From contig NZ_JASCRR010000004.1 in NCBI RefSeq assembly GCF_030010215.1, positions 184,291-248,290 on the forward strand: a stretch of DNA of 64,000 nt, read 5' to 3'. Positions 15,967 through 26,202 of this stretch are shown piece by piece. A program made the translations under genes and the position numbers. The stretch comes from Tianweitania sp. UT-5YL-CI-8. Its GTDB lineage: Bacteria; Pseudomonadota; Alphaproteobacteria; Rhizobiales; Rhizobiaceae. The notes under the pieces are model-generated. The model saw only the letters and a program-made list of their open reading frames with translations. It made no database searches and had not been told where the DNA came from. How positions within the stretch are numbered: position 1 is the first letter of the stretch; each line of letters begins with the position of its first letter.

Positions 15967-17516
15967 CAGCCGCCTCCTTGCGGAAACACCGCCTGAATGT
16001 AGGCGGAGGGGTCGAGCAGCCCCCTCGCAGCGCTAACGCTCATGGCGATGACCGGTTCGGGATAGAGCCCGACCAAGAGCACCGGCAGCAAGAGAAGAAG
16101 CAGGACCGCCAGTGGCAGCGAAGGCACCGCCACGACCGGCAGCGACACATTTGCCGGACGCCAGAAGGCCAGAAGAAAAACCCGGCCCAATGCCATGGTC
16201 GTCAAAAAGCCGCTGACGAGGATGGACGCGGCCAGCCACCCCGCCCCTTCTCCGATCGATGCTTTGACGAGGACGATTTTCGGCCACAGGCCGGAAGCCG
16301 GCGGCAGTCCGGCCGCAGCCAGAATGAGCAGGAAGGCGATGGCCGCCAGAAGCGGTCGGGCACGATAAAGCCCGCCGAGTTCCTGCAGCGAAAAGCCTGC
16401 CCCGGCGACCCGCATCGTTCCGGCAAGGACATAGAGCGCCGTCATCACCACCATGGAATTCAACGCATAGAAGGCCATGCCTGCGAGCCCGCCTTCGCTG
16501 CCAAGCGCCAGACCCGAAAGCATCACGCCGACGCCTGAAATCACCAGGAAGCCGACCATTCGCCTGAGGTCCGATTGCGCCAGCGCGCCCAGAGCCCCGA
16601 GGATCATCGTAGCTCCCGCGACGATGGCAATCGGCATCGAATAGGCGGCGCGCTCGACCGGAAAGATCAGGATCATCGACCGCAGCAGCGCGTAGATGCC
16701 GATCTTGGTCAGCAGTCCGCCGAACAGGGCTGCGGTGACGATGCGCGGCGTGTGATAGGAGGCTGGCAGCCAGAAGTTCACCGGAAATGCCGCCGCCTTC
16801 ATGCTGAACGCCAGGAGATACAGCGCCGACAGGGTCATCAGCGGTGCCGTCTCGCTGACACCGCCGACTTTGCGGGCCAGGTCCGCCATGTTGAGCGTGC
16901 CGAAGGTGCCGTAGAGATAGCCCGTGGCGATCAGGAACAGGGTCGTCGCCACGAGATTGAGGATGGCGTATTTCACCGCGCCGTCGATCTGTGCCTTCTC
17001 GGAGCCGAGAATGAGCAGGCCGAAGGATGAGATCAGGAACACCTCGAACCAGACATAGAGGTTGAAGATGTCGCCGGTCAGGAAAGCCCCGTTCACCCCC
17101 GCCATCATCAGCATCAGGAAGGCATAGAAACCGTAGCGCCTGCCGGTGCGGTCGATGTCGCACAGCGAATAGAGGCAGCAGATCCACGCCACTGCCGATC
17201 CCACCAGCGCAAAGGACACGCCCAGCACATCGGCTGTGAACGAGATGCCGAAAGGCGGCAGCCAGCCGCCCATGGTCATGGAAAACGGCCCATCGGCGAG
17301 CACGCGCCGCAGCATCAGGGCGTTCGCACCTGTCATCAGCGCCAATGCAGCCAGCGCGATGAAGGCGTGGATGCGCATGCGGTGGCGGAACATCAGAAGC
17401 AGCGCGCCGCAGATGATGGGCAGCACGACCGGCACGACGATGAGCCAGTCCGCCGAGGCGATGGGGCTTGCGATCATCGCCTGGGCGCGATCGACCTGAT
17501 ACGGCTCTCCCGCCAT
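15966..17516 (-). CDS. mrpD: Monovalent cation/H+ antiporter subunit D
   Basis: 516 residues with about 14 membrane helices. Homologous to the proton-pumping subunits NuoM/NuoN of complex I. Landmarks are VWFEVFLISSFGLLILGSEK (the conserved Glu in the helix after the FNLY motif), the lysine-bearing AFSMKAAAFPVNFWLPASYH, and the helix GFLVISGVGVMLSGLALG. These Glu and Lys positions form the proposed proton path. It is separated by two bases from mrpC. Confidence 0.95.
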   Translation of the reverse strand: MAGEPYQVDRAQAMIASPIASADWLIVVPVVLPIICGALLLMFRHRMRIHAFIALAALALMTGANALMLRRVLADGPFSMTMGGWLPPFGISFTADVLGVSFALVGSAVAWICCLYSLCDIDRTGRRYGFYAFLMLMMAGVNGAFLTGDIFNLYVWFEVFLISSFGLLILGSEKAQIDGAVKYAILNLVATTLFLIATGYLYGTFGTLNMADLARKVGGVSETAPLMTLSALYLLAFSMKAAAFPVNFWLPASYHTPRIVTAALFGGLLTKIGIYALLRSMILIFPVERAAYSMPIAIVAGATMILGALGALAQSDLRRMVGFLVISGVGVMLSGLALGSEGGLAGMAFYALNSMVVMTALYVLAGTMRVAGAGFSLQELGGLYRARPLLAAIAFLLILAAAGLPPASGLWPKIVLVKASIGEGAGWLAASILVSGFLTTMALGRVFLLAFWRPANVSLPVVAVPSLPLAVLLLLLLPVLLVGLYPEPVIAMSVSAARGLLDPSAYIQAVFPQGGG

Positions 17517-17518
17517 CG

Positions 17519-17896
17519 CTAATATCCCATCGGTGGCGGCGCTTCGTCGGCCGGTTCGGCTACCCGCATCTCGTCCGTGTCGTCGGTTCCAAGGTCCTGA
17601 TAGGCGCGATAGACGACCACCAGCAGGAACGAGAAGAAGGAGAAGGAAATCACGATCGCCGTCAGGATCAGGGCCTGTGGCAGCGGGTTCGCGACCGGAC
17701 CGGCCGACGTCATAAGGTCGGGCGGAACGATCGGCGGCGTGCCGCGGGTCAGGCGGCCATTGGTGAAGATGAGTAGATTCACCGCATTGCCGAACAGCAC
17801 GATGCCCAAAAGGATGCGGATCAAATGACGCGACAGCATCAGATAGATGCCGGCGGCGAAGAACAGCGCGACGAGCAGCGACAGGACGGCTTCCAT
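17519..17896 (-). CDS. mrpC: Monovalent cation/H+ antiporter subunit C
   Basis: 125 residues; homologous to NuoK. Three membrane helices: AVLSLLVALFFAAGIYLML, IRILLGIVLFGNAVNLLIF and ALILTAIVISFSFFSFLLV. The ending PLPQALILTAIVISFS is the typical MrpC/PhaC signature, and the loop GTPPIVPPDLMTSAGPVANP is also family-typical. ATG at 17896 sits right after the mrpB stop at 17898 and gives the family length; the longer frame adds 12 unlikely residues. Confidence 0.93.
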   Translation of the reverse strand: MEAVLSLLVALFFAAGIYLMLSRHLIRILLGIVLFGNAVNLLIFTNGRLTRGTPPIVPPDLMTSAGPVANPLPQALILTAIVISFSFFSFLLVVVYRAYQDLGTDDTDEMRVAEPADEAPPPMGY

Positions 17897-17897
17897 G

Positions 17898-18317
17898 TCA
17901 GCCGTCCTCCCTGTCTTCGAGCGACAGCGCAATCGACGTTATCGCGCCAACAACGACGAGGTAGACGCCGATGTCGAAGGTCATGACGGTGGAGACATCG
18001 ACGGTGACGCCGAACAGGCTTGGCGCAGCCCAGAGCCCGGATAGATACGGCACGGCGAACGCGTAGGACAACACGCCCGAGAAGGCCGCCATCAGCAGGC
18101 CGCAGCCGGCAATCGCCATCGGGTGGAAATAAAGCGCCCGGCGCACGACCGGAACGCCGAAGGCGATGCCTTGGACGGCAAAGGCTGCGACCGCGATCAA
18201 ACCGCCGATGAAGCCGCCGCCGGGATCGTTGTGCCCGCGCAGCAGGACGAAGACCGAAAACAGCAGCATCAGAGCCGTGATGAAAGGGGCTGCCGTGCGG
18301 AAGATCAGCGTTTTCAT
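17898..18317 (-). CDS. mrpB: Monovalent cation/H+ antiporter subunit B (MnhB domain)
   Basis: 139 residues with four membrane helices. Begins with [20 protein letters not shown] and contains [20 protein letters not shown], the diagnostic MnhB/MrpB motif. The 4-base overlap with mrpA indicates coupling. In some rhizobial naming this region is counted as part of phaA/phaB. Needed for the complex to assemble; it carries no known catalytic residue of its own. Confidence 0.93.
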   Translation of the reverse strand: MKTLIFRTAAPFITALMLLFSVFVLLRGHNDPGGGFIGGLIAVAAFAVQGIAFGVPVVRRALYFHPMAIAGCGLLMAAFSGVLSYAFAVPYLSGLWAAPSLFGVTVDVSTVMTFDIGVYLVVVGAITSIALSLEDREDG

Positions 18318-20641
18318 TGCTCGATCTCCCTGGTTTTACCCGCATCGGGTTTGGCGCGGATGCGGATCAGCGCCAGGACCGCGAGGCCGGTGATCATGAC
18401 AACCGCGATCTCGCCCAAGGTGTCGAAGCCGCGGAAATCGACGATGATGACGTTCACCACGTTGCGGCCATGCGCGATGCTGCGCGAATAGGCGTTGTAG
18501 AACTGCGACAGCGTGTCGTCGAAGGGCAGTTGCGTAACCTTCAGCAGCAGCAGCCCGAAGCCCAGGCCGCAGGCGCCGGCTATGCCGGTGTCGAGCAGTT
18601 TCTGACCAAGCGGACGGTGATCGGACAGTGACAGCCGCAGACGTGTCATGACCAGCGCCAGGATGACGACCGACAGCGTCTCGATCATGAACTGGGTGAA
18701 GGACAGGTCGGGCGCGCCAAACAACATGAACAAAAGTGCCACCGCCAGCCCCTGGATGCCGAGCGAGACGATGGCGACAAGACGGCTTTTCGCATAAACG
18801 ACCGCGCCGATGCCGATGACAGCCATAACAACGACAGCCCATTCGTGGAACCGCAGATCGGGAAACGCCGGGAGCACGGGCAGTTCGCCGAAGAGGATCA
18901 TAGGGACCAGAAGCACCGCGGCGACACAGAGGAAGGTGACGGACATGTAGAAATCCATGCGGCCGTTCTGGACGACGCGGGTAACGCCGACCGAGGCCTG
19001 AAGCACACCGCGCACGAACTGGTCGAAGCCGCGATCCGGCCCCCAGCCGATGGCGGCGAGCAGCCCTGCCATGCCGGCCCTCAGCGCGCCGAGCTTCAGA
19101 TAGGCGGCGATGCCGAGAGCGACGGTCAGACCAGACAGAAGCAGCGGCATGCCGATATGGGGGATTGTGGAGATGGTAATCTCGACCGCCCTGCCCGCAA
19201 CCGCGCTGGCCATGGGGCTGGAAAGGCCGGCATGCACCCAGCCCGAGGCGAGCCCGGCCAGCAATCCCGCCAGCGCCAGGACCAGCGGACCGAGCCACAG
19301 CGCGACAGGCCCTTCATGCGCATGTTTGGGCGTCTTGCGCTCGGCGCCGATAAACGGCTTGAGTGCGACGGCAAAGGCCACCGCGAACATCAGGCTGTTG
19401 CCCGCAAGTGCTGCAAGCGTCGCCAGCGCGGCCCAACCGCTGCCGAAACCCAGCGCGGCATAGATTTCTTCCTTGGCGAGAAAGCCGAAGAACATCGGCA
19501 ACCCGCCCATCGACAGCGCCGCCAGAAGAGCGGCCGCGAAGGTGACGGGCATCGCCTTGCGAAGGCCGCCGAGTGCGGTGACGTCGCGCGTGCCGGCCTC
19601 GTGGTCGATCAGGCCTGCGACCATGAACAGCGCGCCCTTGAACAGCGAATGCGCGATGAGATAAAGCACCGCCGCCTCGACCGCGAGGTCGGACCCGAAG
19701 CCGGTCAGCATGACCAGAAGCCCCAGCGAGGCGACCGTTGTGTAGGCGAGCATCAGCTTCAGGTCGGTCTGGCGTATGGCCAGCAGCGTTCCGACCAGAA
19801 GCGTCGTGCCGCCGAACAGCGGCAGCACGGTCTCCCAGGCAGCGGTGTCGCCCATGACCGGATTGAGCCGCATCAGCAGATAGACGCCCGCCTTCACCAT
19901 GGTCGCGGAGTGGAGATAGGCCGACACCGGCGTCGGCGCCTCCATGGCGTTGGGCAGCCAGAAGTGAAACGGAAACTGCGCCGATTTGGTGAACGCGCCG
20001 CCGAGCACGAGCACGAACGCGGCCATGTAAAGCGGGCTTGAGCGCAGCGCATCGCCGGAGCCGAGCAGCGTGGACAGATCGTTGAAGCCGGTGGCCTGGG
20101 TGATGACCAGCAGCCCCGCCAGCAGGGAAAGGCCGCCGATCCCGGTCACCAGAAGCGCCTGCAAAGCGGCGCGGCGCGAGGCTTCGCGTTCGTGATCGAA
20201 GCCGATCAAGAGGAACGAGGTGATCGAGGTCAGTTCCCAGAACACGAACAGCATCAGGAACGAATCCGACACCACCAGTCCCAGCATCGCGCCCATGAAC
20301 AGCAGGATGAAGGAAAAGAACCGGCCCTGTTGCGGATGCCCGTCGAGATAGCCGCCGGCATAGATGACGATCAGCGTGCCGATGCCGGAGATCAGCAATG
20401 CGAAGGTCAGCGACAGCCCGTCGAGCAGCCAGGAAAAGCGCACGCCGAGGCTCGGGATCCAGTCGAACCCGCCTGTGACAGGCTCTCCCTCCGACACCGT
20501 GCCAAGCATGCCGAGAAAGTGGATGAAAACAGCCAAGGGCAGCACCGCGAGCAGCCAGCCGGACTTGCCTCCGAACAACCGCGTCAGCGACGGCGCCAGC
20601 ACGGCACCCAGCAATGGCAGCAGCAGTACGATAAAGGTCAG
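18314..20641 (-). CDS. mrpA: Monovalent cation/H+ antiporter subunit A
   Basis: The largest subunit, homologous to NuoL plus C-terminal MbhD/MbhE-like modules. About 775 residues with some 20 membrane helices. Landmarks are [40 protein letters not shown] then [14 protein letters not shown], and at the C-terminus [20 protein letters not shown] and [19 protein letters not shown]. The rhizobial Pha complex is a K+/H+ antiporter linked to pH adaptation and symbiosis. The open frame has no ATG, GTG or TTG at the expected N-terminus. CTG at 20641, giving (M)[16 protein letters not shown] with AAGGGGG a few bases upstream, is the best-supported start; an upstream TTG would add about 30 polar residues. 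Confidence 0.9.
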   Translation of the reverse strand: MTFIVLLLPLLGAVLAPSLTRLFGGKSGWLLAVLPLAVFIHFLGMLGTVSEGEPVTGGFDWIPSLGVRFSWLLDGLSLTFALLISGIGTLIVIYAGGYLDGHPQQGRFFSFILLFMGAMLGLVVSDSFLMLFVFWELTSITSFLLIGFDHEREASRRAALQALLVTGIGGLSLLAGLLVITQATGFNDLSTLLGSGDALRSSPLYMAAFVLVLGGAFTKSAQFPFHFWLPNAMEAPTPVSAYLHSATMVKAGVYLLMRLNPVMGDTAAWETVLPLFGGTTLLVGTLLAIRQTDLKLMLAYTTVASLGLLVMLTGFGSDLAVEAAVLYLIAHSLFKGALFMVAGLIDHEAGTRDVTALGGLRKAMPVTFAAALLAALSMGGLPMFFGFLAKEEIYAALGFGSGWAALATLAALAGNSLMFAVAFAVALKPFIGAERKTPKHAHEGPVALWLGPLVLALAGLLAGLASGWVHAGLSSPMASAVAGRAVEITISTIPHIGMPLLLSGLTVALGIAAYLKLGALRAGMAGLLAAIGWGPDRGFDQFVRGVLQASVGVTRVVQNGRMDFYMSVTFLCVAAVLLVPMILFGELPVLPAFPDLRFHEWAVVVMAVIGIGAVVYAKSRLVAIVSLGIQGLAVALLFMLFGAPDLSFTQFMIETLSVVILALVMTRLRLSLSDHRPLGQKLLDTGIAGACGLGFGLLLLKVTQLPFDDTLSQFYNAYSRSIAHGRNVVNVIIVDFRGFDTLGEIAVVMITGLAVLALIRIRAKPDAGKTREIEQ

Positions 20642-20819
20642 AAACGCCCCCTTGCCCGATCTTTTGCTTTTCTTTTGGGATAGACGCCTCGTCCTTGGCG
20701 GGCAACCCCGCGAGAACTGGTTTCGCCGCGCTATACACAAAAGACCGTGATGTCTTTGCCTCTTTGAGACCGCGATGCGACGCACTATATCTCGGGCAAA
20801 TCTCACAGGGAGTTTCGCC

Positions 20820-21224
20820 ATGAGCGACAAAGAGCTCAAAGTCCAGAAGACCGATGCCGAATGGCGCGAACAACTGACGCCGCAGCAATATGCGGTGACG
20901 CGCGGCCACGGCACCGAACGCCCCTTCACCGGCCCTTATCTCGATAACAAGGACAAGGGCGTCTACCATTGCGTGGCCTGCGGCAAGCCGCTGTTCAGTT
21001 CCGACACCAAATACGAATCCGGTTCGGGCTGGCCGAGCTTCTATGCCCCGATCGAAGATGGCGCTGTCGCCGAGCATGTCGACCGCTCGCATCTGATGAC
21101 CCGCACCGAAATCCGCTGCGCGGATTGCGATGCGCATCTCGGCCATGTCTTCGAAGACGGCCCGCAGCCCACCGGCCTGCGCTATTGCATGAACGGCGTG
21201 GCGCTCGATTTCGAGAAGAAATAG
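20820..21224 (+). CDS. msrB: Peptide methionine (R)-S-oxide reductase
   Basis: Repairs methionine-R-sulfoxide in proteins using thioredoxin. 134 residues, usual length. Two CxxC pairs (CVACG and CADCD) bind structural zinc; [11 protein letters not shown] is the substrate pocket and [11 protein letters not shown] holds the catalytic Cys. ATG at 20820 follows ACAGGGAG. It is divergent from mrpA with about 180 bases between, so its promoter lies in that gap. Confidence 0.95.
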   Translation: MSDKELKVQKTDAEWREQLTPQQYAVTRGHGTERPFTGPYLDNKDKGVYHCVACGKPLFSSDTKYESGSGWPSFYAPIEDGAVAEHVDRSHLMTRTEIRCADCDAHLGHVFEDGPQPTGLRYCMNGVALDFEKK

Positions 21225-21266
21225 CCTGATGTCGGGCGGTCTTTCCGGCAGGAGGCCGCCCGGCGG

Positions 21267-21635
21267 TCACCTCGGCGCGATGAATTTGCCGTAGACCCAG
21301 CCGGTAACGAAGTCACCGTTCCGCGCAGGATCGTGCCAGACCTGGCACCAGCTGTAGCGGACCTGCTGGCGCTGCTTCCAGGCAGGCATTCCGGAGATGT
21401 CGAAAAGATCGACGCCGCCAGTGCATTTTCCCGTCATCTGCAAAACGGCGCCATTGGGATAAGCCGCCTGCTTCTGCGACGTGCTCGCCGGGAACTTGCG
21501 AATGTTGAGCGTATCGCCGAAAGCCACGTCTTTTATCTTCCACGCCACGAAGGCGCTCGCGTCCGCCTGCGCCGCAAAGAAACCCACCGTCGATGCCAGC
21601 ACAACAGCGACGCCCGTCTTGATCACTCCGTTCAT
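21267..21635 (-). CDS. Secreted SH3-like small protein
   Basis: 122 residues. A signal peptide (about 1-27, ending ADASA) precedes a domain with VAFGDTLNIRKFPASTSQ and WCQVWHDPARNGDFVTGWVY, a bacterial SH3 type fold often found in periplasmic or cell-wall-binding proteins. Two Cys (GKCTGG and SWCQVW) may form a disulfide. ATG at 21635 is preceded by GGAGGAAAAC, so it is preferred over the ATG four codons upstream. Function unknown. Confidence 0.75.
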   Translation of the reverse strand: MNGVIKTGVAVVLASTVGFFAAQADASAFVAWKIKDVAFGDTLNIRKFPASTSQKQAAYPNGAVLQMTGKCTGGVDLFDISGMPAWKQRQQVRYSWCQVWHDPARNGDFVTGWVYGKFIAPR

Positions 21636-21747
21636 GTTTTCCTCCATCGAACCTGAATATCACGCAGCCACATTGGCGTCTTCCTCTTGAACGCATGCTG
21701 ATCGCCATGTTCATTCGCCATTCACTGATTTGCCAAAGCGAGATTCC

Positions 21748-23850
21748 ATGACCCGTTCACCGTATTTTCCCGAAACCGCCGCACCGCAGACGCGGCAGCA
21801 GCCTGTCAGCGACATACGGCATGGGATTAAGCGCGTCGACGAATACGCCTGGCTGCGCGCCGAGAACTGGCAGGAGGTTTTCCGCGATCCGAGCACGCTC
21901 GATCCGGCGATCCGCGCGCATCTGGAAGACGAGAACCGCTATCAATCGGTTATGATGGCCGATACGGAAGCGCTGCAGAAGGCGCTGTTCGACGAGATGA
22001 AAGGCCGCATCAAGGAGGACGATTCCTCGGTGCCGATGAAGGATGGTCCTTTCGCCTATGGCTCATCCTATGTCATCGGCGGGCAGCATCCGCGCTATTT
22101 TCGCATACCGCGAGACGGCGGTGCGGAGGAGGTCATTTTCGACGGCGATAAGGAATCGCAAGGCCGCGCCTATTTCCAGCTCGGCGGCATCGACCATTCG
22201 TCGGACCACACCCGCCTGCTGTGGGCCTATGACGACCGAGGCTCGGAATTCTACACGCTGAAAATCCGCGACGTCGCGTCGGGCGCGGATGCCGAGGACG
22301 TCATCGCCGATACCGGCGGTTCGGGCGTCTGGAATGCCGACAACAGCGGCTTCTTCTATACGAGGCTTGATGCCAACCATCGCCCTTCGAAGATTTTCTA
22401 TCACCACATCGGCAGCAACCCCGCCGACGATCGTCTGGTCTATGAGGAAAACGATGCCGGCTTCTTCACCAATGTCGGCGGCACGCGCGACAACAGATGG
22501 ATCATGATCGGCATCAACGACCATGAGACGTCGGAATATCGCATCCTGCGGTCGGACGACCCGGAGGGAGAACCCAAGCTGGTCGCCGCGCGCGAAAACG
22601 GGCTGCAATACGACCTCGAAGAAGGTGGCGACATCTTCTTCATCCTGACCAATGCCGACGGCGCCAAGGACTTCAAGATCGTCACGGCACCCACCGATGC
22701 GCCCGAACGCGCCAACTGGAAGGAACTGGTGCCGCATGAACCGGGCCGGCTGATCCTGTCGGTTCTCGGCTTCAAGGACTTCATGGTCCGGCTGGAGCGC
22801 AAGGACGGGTTGCCGCGCATCGTCATCCACGAGCGCGCCACCGGGACCGAACATCACATCGACTTCGATGAAGAGGCCTATTCGCTCGGCCTGGGCGGCT
22901 CCTACGAATACGACACGGATGTCATCCGCTTCTCCTACTCGTCGATGACCACGCCGGCGCAACTGTTCGACTACGACATGCGCAGCCGCGAACGCACATT
23001 GCTGAAGACGCAGGAGGTGCCGTCCGGACACGATCCCGAGCACTACGTCACCCGACGCCTGATGGCGCCTGCCCCCGATGGCGAACTGGTGCCGCTGTCG
23101 CTGGTCCACCATCGCGACACGCCGCTCGACGGGTCGGCTCCGTGCCTGCTCTATGGCTACGGCTCCTATGGCAGCGCCATTCCGGCGTCGTTCAACACCA
23201 ACTGCCTTTCGCTGGTCGATCGCGGCTTCGTTTATGCCATTGCCCATGTCCGGGGCGGCAAGGACAAGGGTTATGCGTGGTACGAGGACGGCAAGCGGGC
23301 TGCAAAGACCAACACATTCAAGGATTTCATCGCCTGCGCCCACCATCTGGTCAGCGAGCGCTACACCAGCCATGACCGTATCGTGGCGCAGGGCGGCTCG
23401 GCCGGCGGGATGCTGATGGGGGCGGTGGCCAATATGGCGCCGGAAGCTTTTGGCGGCATCATCGCCGAGGTGCCCTTCGTCGATGTGCTGACCACCATGC
23501 TCGACGACACCTTGCCGCTGACCCCGCCGGAATGGCCGGAATGGGGCAATCCGATCACGTCCGAGGCCGATTACAAGACTATTGCCGCCTATTCGCCCTA
23601 CGACAATGTCCGGGCTGTCGATTATCCGCCGATCCTGGCGGTGGCCGGGCTGACCGATCCGCGCGTCACCTATTGGGAGCCTGCGAAATGGGCCGCGCGC
23701 CTGCGCGAACGGACAGCCGGCAGCAATCCGGTTCTCTTCAAGATCAACATGGAATCGGGTCATGCCGGCGCCTCCGGCCGCTTCTCGCGGCTCGAGGAGA
23801 TCGCGCTGAACTATGCCTTCGCGCTGAAGGTGACGGGCAAAAGCGCGTGA
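21748..23850 (+). CDS. ptrB: Oligopeptidase B (S9 family serine peptidase)
   Basis: Cytosolic peptidase cutting small peptides after basic residues. 700 residues. The N-terminal beta-propeller starts near DEYAWLRAENWQEVFRDP; the C-terminal alpha/beta-hydrolase has the nucleophile in GGSAGGMLMGAVANMAPE (Ser about 551), an Asp in GLTDPRVTYWEPAKW and the His in ESGHAGASGRF. FVDVLTTMLDDTLPLTPPEW and the HVRGGKDKGYAWYEDGK segment are typical of oligopeptidase B rather than prolyl oligopeptidase. ATG at 21748 follows AAAGCGAG; an upstream TTG start is less likely. Confidence 0.93.
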   Translation: MTRSPYFPETAAPQTRQQPVSDIRHGIKRVDEYAWLRAENWQEVFRDPSTLDPAIRAHLEDENRYQSVMMADTEALQKALFDEMKGRIKEDDSSVPMKDGPFAYGSSYVIGGQHPRYFRIPRDGGAEEVIFDGDKESQGRAYFQLGGIDHSSDHTRLLWAYDDRGSEFYTLKIRDVASGADAEDVIADTGGSGVWNADNSGFFYTRLDANHRPSKIFYHHIGSNPADDRLVYEENDAGFFTNVGGTRDNRWIMIGINDHETSEYRILRSDDPEGEPKLVAARENGLQYDLEEGGDIFFILTNADGAKDFKIVTAPTDAPERANWKELVPHEPGRLILSVLGFKDFMVRLERKDGLPRIVIHERATGTEHHIDFDEEAYSLGLGGSYEYDTDVIRFSYSSMTTPAQLFDYDMRSRERTLLKTQEVPSGHDPEHYVTRRLMAPAPDGELVPLSLVHHRDTPLDGSAPCLLYGYGSYGSAIPASFNTNCLSLVDRGFVYAIAHVRGGKDKGYAWYEDGKRAAKTNTFKDFIACAHHLVSERYTSHDRIVAQGGSAGGMLMGAVANMAPEAFGGIIAEVPFVDVLTTMLDDTLPLTPPEWPEWGNPITSEADYKTIAAYSPYDNVRAVDYPPILAVAGLTDPRVTYWEPAKWAARLRERTAGSNPVLFKINMESGHAGASGRFSRLEEIALNYAFALKVTGKSA

Positions 23851-23939
23851 TGCGCCAGAGCCAACCAACAGGCGGCAAACTTCTGGGCTAACTTCCACGA
23901 TGACGCCATAAAAGCTGGCAACGTTGCGGGACTGCAACG

Positions 23940-24680
23940 TTGAGAAGGCTCTGGCTGTTGAACTATCGGCGAATGGTTGTTCCCGCTGTGGTCATTGCCA
24001 CGGCGGTTGTTGGTTTCTACGGGCTTTTTCAACTCAGCAAGGCCCGCGGTTTCCAGCTTTTTGGCAAACTCGTGAACCGGGTGGAGACCCAATCTCCCGT
24101 AATCGCCCTTACGTTCGACGATGGGCCGACCCCCAAATTTACGGAGCCTGTGCTTGAGCTTCTCCGCGAGAAAAACGTTAAGGCGACGTTCTTTCTCACC
24201 AGCAGGGAGACGGAGGAAAATCCAACCCAGGCGCGCGCGATTGTCGCCGCCGGGCACCAGATCGGCAATCACACCTATACCCATGCCAACCTGACCTTGG
24301 CGCTGCCGGCCACGGTAAGCGATGAGATCGAACGGACGGATGCCGCAATCCGGGCGACGGGCTATGAGGGGGAGATCGTCTTTCGCCCGCCTTACGGGAA
24401 AAAGCTGCTCACCCTCCCCTGGTACCTGTCGCAGCATGACCGGACCACAGTCATGTGGGACGTGGAGCCCGAATCCTATCCCGACATCGCCAACGATCCA
24501 GAGGCCATGACGCAGCGCGTCCTGAGCGAGGCGCGCAACGGCTCGATCGTCATCATGCATGTCATGTACAGGAGCCGTGAAGCAACCCGCCAGGCCTTGC
24601 CGAACATCATCGACGGTCTGCGCGAGCGCGGCTTTCGCTTCGTCACGATTTCCGAACTGATGGAGTCGACAGCCCGATGA
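23940..24680 (+). CDS. Polysaccharide deacetylase (NodB homology) membrane-anchored protein
   Basis: CE4-type deacetylase of 246 residues. An N-terminal anchor (about 14-32, VPAVVIATAVVGFYGLFQL) is followed by the NodB domain: PVIALTFDDGPTPKFTEPVL (metal-binding Asp pair), GNHTYTHANL (metal-binding His-x-x-x-His) and FRPPYGKK, and a C-terminal SIVIMHVMYRS in which the usual His is kept. Members remove acetyl groups from peptidoglycan, chitin oligomers or exopolysaccharide; the substrate here is unknown. The start may be TTG at 23940 or ATG at 23973. Confidence 0.87.
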   Translation: MRRLWLLNYRRMVVPAVVIATAVVGFYGLFQLSKARGFQLFGKLVNRVETQSPVIALTFDDGPTPKFTEPVLELLREKNVKATFFLTSRETEENPTQARAIVAAGHQIGNHTYTHANLTLALPATVSDEIERTDAAIRATGYEGEIVFRPPYGKKLLTLPWYLSQHDRTTVMWDVEPESYPDIANDPEAMTQRVLSEARNGSIVIMHVMYRSREATRQALPNIIDGLRERGFRFVTISELMESTAR

Positions 24681-24700
24681 AATAGCTCGCGACGAAGCGG

Positions 24701-25630
24701 CTACCGCGCAGGATAGCCGTTTTTGTGCGCCGGGATCGCCTTCAGATAGGCCGCGATGGCTTGGCGGTCTTCCGGCGTCAGCCTGGCGATGTTCTGCTGA
24801 ACCTCGACCATCGTGCCGCCCACCGTGTCGAAATCAGGGGTAAAGCCGGTCTCGAGATAGTTGGCGATATCGCTCTCCGACCACGACGCCAGACCGTCCT
24901 CGTCGGATGTGATGTTCGGCACGTTGCCGCCGCCTTCGGCCGCTGCCGCGCCCGCGAGCCATTGGCTCTTGTCGGTCCCGCCCGCGAAGTTGCGTGGCGT
25001 GTGGCATTCTCCGCAGTGGCCGGGGCCCTCGACGAGGTAGCGCCCGGCCAGCGCATTGGCGGGCGCGCTTTCCGCCAGCGCGATGACCGGCTGGTCGCTC
25101 AGATAAAGCCGCTTCCACAGCCCGATACCGCGACGCATGTTAAAGGGAAAGGCGATATCGTTGTCCGTCGCCCTACCCTCGACGGAGGGCAGCGTCTTCA
25201 TGAAGGCATAGAGATCGGCGACGTCCGAAGGCTGCATCCGGGCATAGGACGTATAGGGAAAGGCCGGATAGAAATGTCTGCCATCGGGCGATACGCCAGA
25301 CATCACAGCATTGGCGAATTGCGGCAGGGTCCAGCTTCCGATGCCGTCCGTGGGATGCTGGGAAATGTTGGGCGGCACGAAGGTGCCGAACTCGGTCTTC
25401 AGCCCCGCCCCTCCGGACAGCCGCAGCAAGGCGTCGCCTTCCGCGCCCGCCGGCGTGTGGCAGGAGGCGCAGCCTCCGGCCCAGAAGATGCGCTCACCGC
25501 GTGTCGTATCGCCCGGCTGCAGCGCGGCTATCGCCTCGGCGTGCAGAAGCCGCGGCTCGGTCAGCCACCAGAAGGCTCCGGCGGCCGCAACCGCCAGAAC
25601 AGCGACGCCGAGAGCGAGCTTCTTCAGCAT
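24701..25630 (-). CDS. Di-heme c-type cytochrome
   Basis: 309 residues, exported by an N-terminal signal anchor (LALGVAVLAVAAAGAFWWL). Two heme sites: GGCASCHTPAG (about 54) and GHCGECHTPRNF (about 206), each CxxCH, with candidate Met ligands downstream. The layout with GVSPDGRHFYPAFPYTSYAR resembles the cytochrome subunits of membrane alcohol/aldehyde dehydrogenases, but no dehydrogenase gene is adjacent. It lies nine bases downstream of the cytochrome c prime gene, so the two are probably co-transcribed and may exchange electrons (inference). Confidence 0.88.
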   Translation of the reverse strand: MLKKLALGVAVLAVAAAGAFWWLTEPRLLHAEAIAALQPGDTTRGERIFWAGGCASCHTPAGAEGDALLRLSGGAGLKTEFGTFVPPNISQHPTDGIGSWTLPQFANAVMSGVSPDGRHFYPAFPYTSYARMQPSDVADLYAFMKTLPSVEGRATDNDIAFPFNMRRGIGLWKRLYLSDQPVIALAESAPANALAGRYLVEGPGHCGECHTPRNFAGGTDKSQWLAGAAAAEGGGNVPNITSDEDGLASWSESDIANYLETGFTPDFDTVGGTMVEVQQNIARLTPEDRQAIAAYLKAIPAHKNGYPAR

Positions 25631-25639
25631 GGTCGCTGA

Positions 25640-26071
25640 TCAGCGCAGGCGATAGGCTTGGTGGCAGGCGCCGCAGTTGCCGCCAATGGCCGCGAACTGC
25701 GTCTGGAACGTGGCCAGGTCAGCTGGCGGTGCGGAGACAGCGGCGGCGACATCGGCTTTGAACTTATCATCCTTCGCCTGGAAATCGGCCATGTCTTCCC
25801 AGACTTTCGGCGAGGCCTTGGTGTCGCCGGTATTGCTGCCTTCCGGGAACAGGGTGGGCACGTCGAATTTCTGGGCCTGCTCGTTGAGCTTGGTCAGCGC
25901 CGCCAGAACTTCCGCTGCATCGAATGGCTTTTCGCCTTTGGCGACGGGCGCCAGGCTGCCCATGATCGGACCGAAGGACTTCATCAGCGCCTGCCGGTCG
26001 GCGATCGGATCGGCATAGGCCGCGGTGGCGGCGGCGACGAGAAGAGACGCGGCGAGGACGATTTTCTTCAT
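25640..26071 (-). CDS. Cytochrome c prime (c-556 type)
   Basis: 143 residues with a signal peptide (KKIVLAASLLVAAATAAYA cut after AYA). The mature four-helix bundle has the single heme site near the C-terminus, GGNCGACHQAYRLR, as expected for cytochrome c prime. ADPIADRQALMKSFGPIMGSL is a typical N-terminal helix. These periplasmic proteins bind NO or pass electrons. It precedes the di-heme cytochrome in what looks like one transcription unit. Confidence 0.92.
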   Translation of the reverse strand: MKKIVLAASLLVAAATAAYADPIADRQALMKSFGPIMGSLAPVAKGEKPFDAAEVLAALTKLNEQAQKFDVPTLFPEGSNTGDTKASPKVWEDMADFQAKDDKFKADVAAAVSAPPADLATFQTQFAAIGGNCGACHQAYRLR

Positions 26072-26202
26072 GGAAACTCCGGGTTGCTATCTGGCTGCCT
26101 TCGAGCTGGGTAGAAAGTGACCGAGATCGCCGCGAATATCTCCTCACGCTTTCGTGATTCCCCATCAATTTCAGAGCGGTAGACGATATTTTTCGCGAAA
26201 CG

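Noticed and set aside
22063-23937. 624-residue minus-strand open frame
   Set aside because: Antisense to oligopeptidase B; no recognisable domains and low-plausibility composition.
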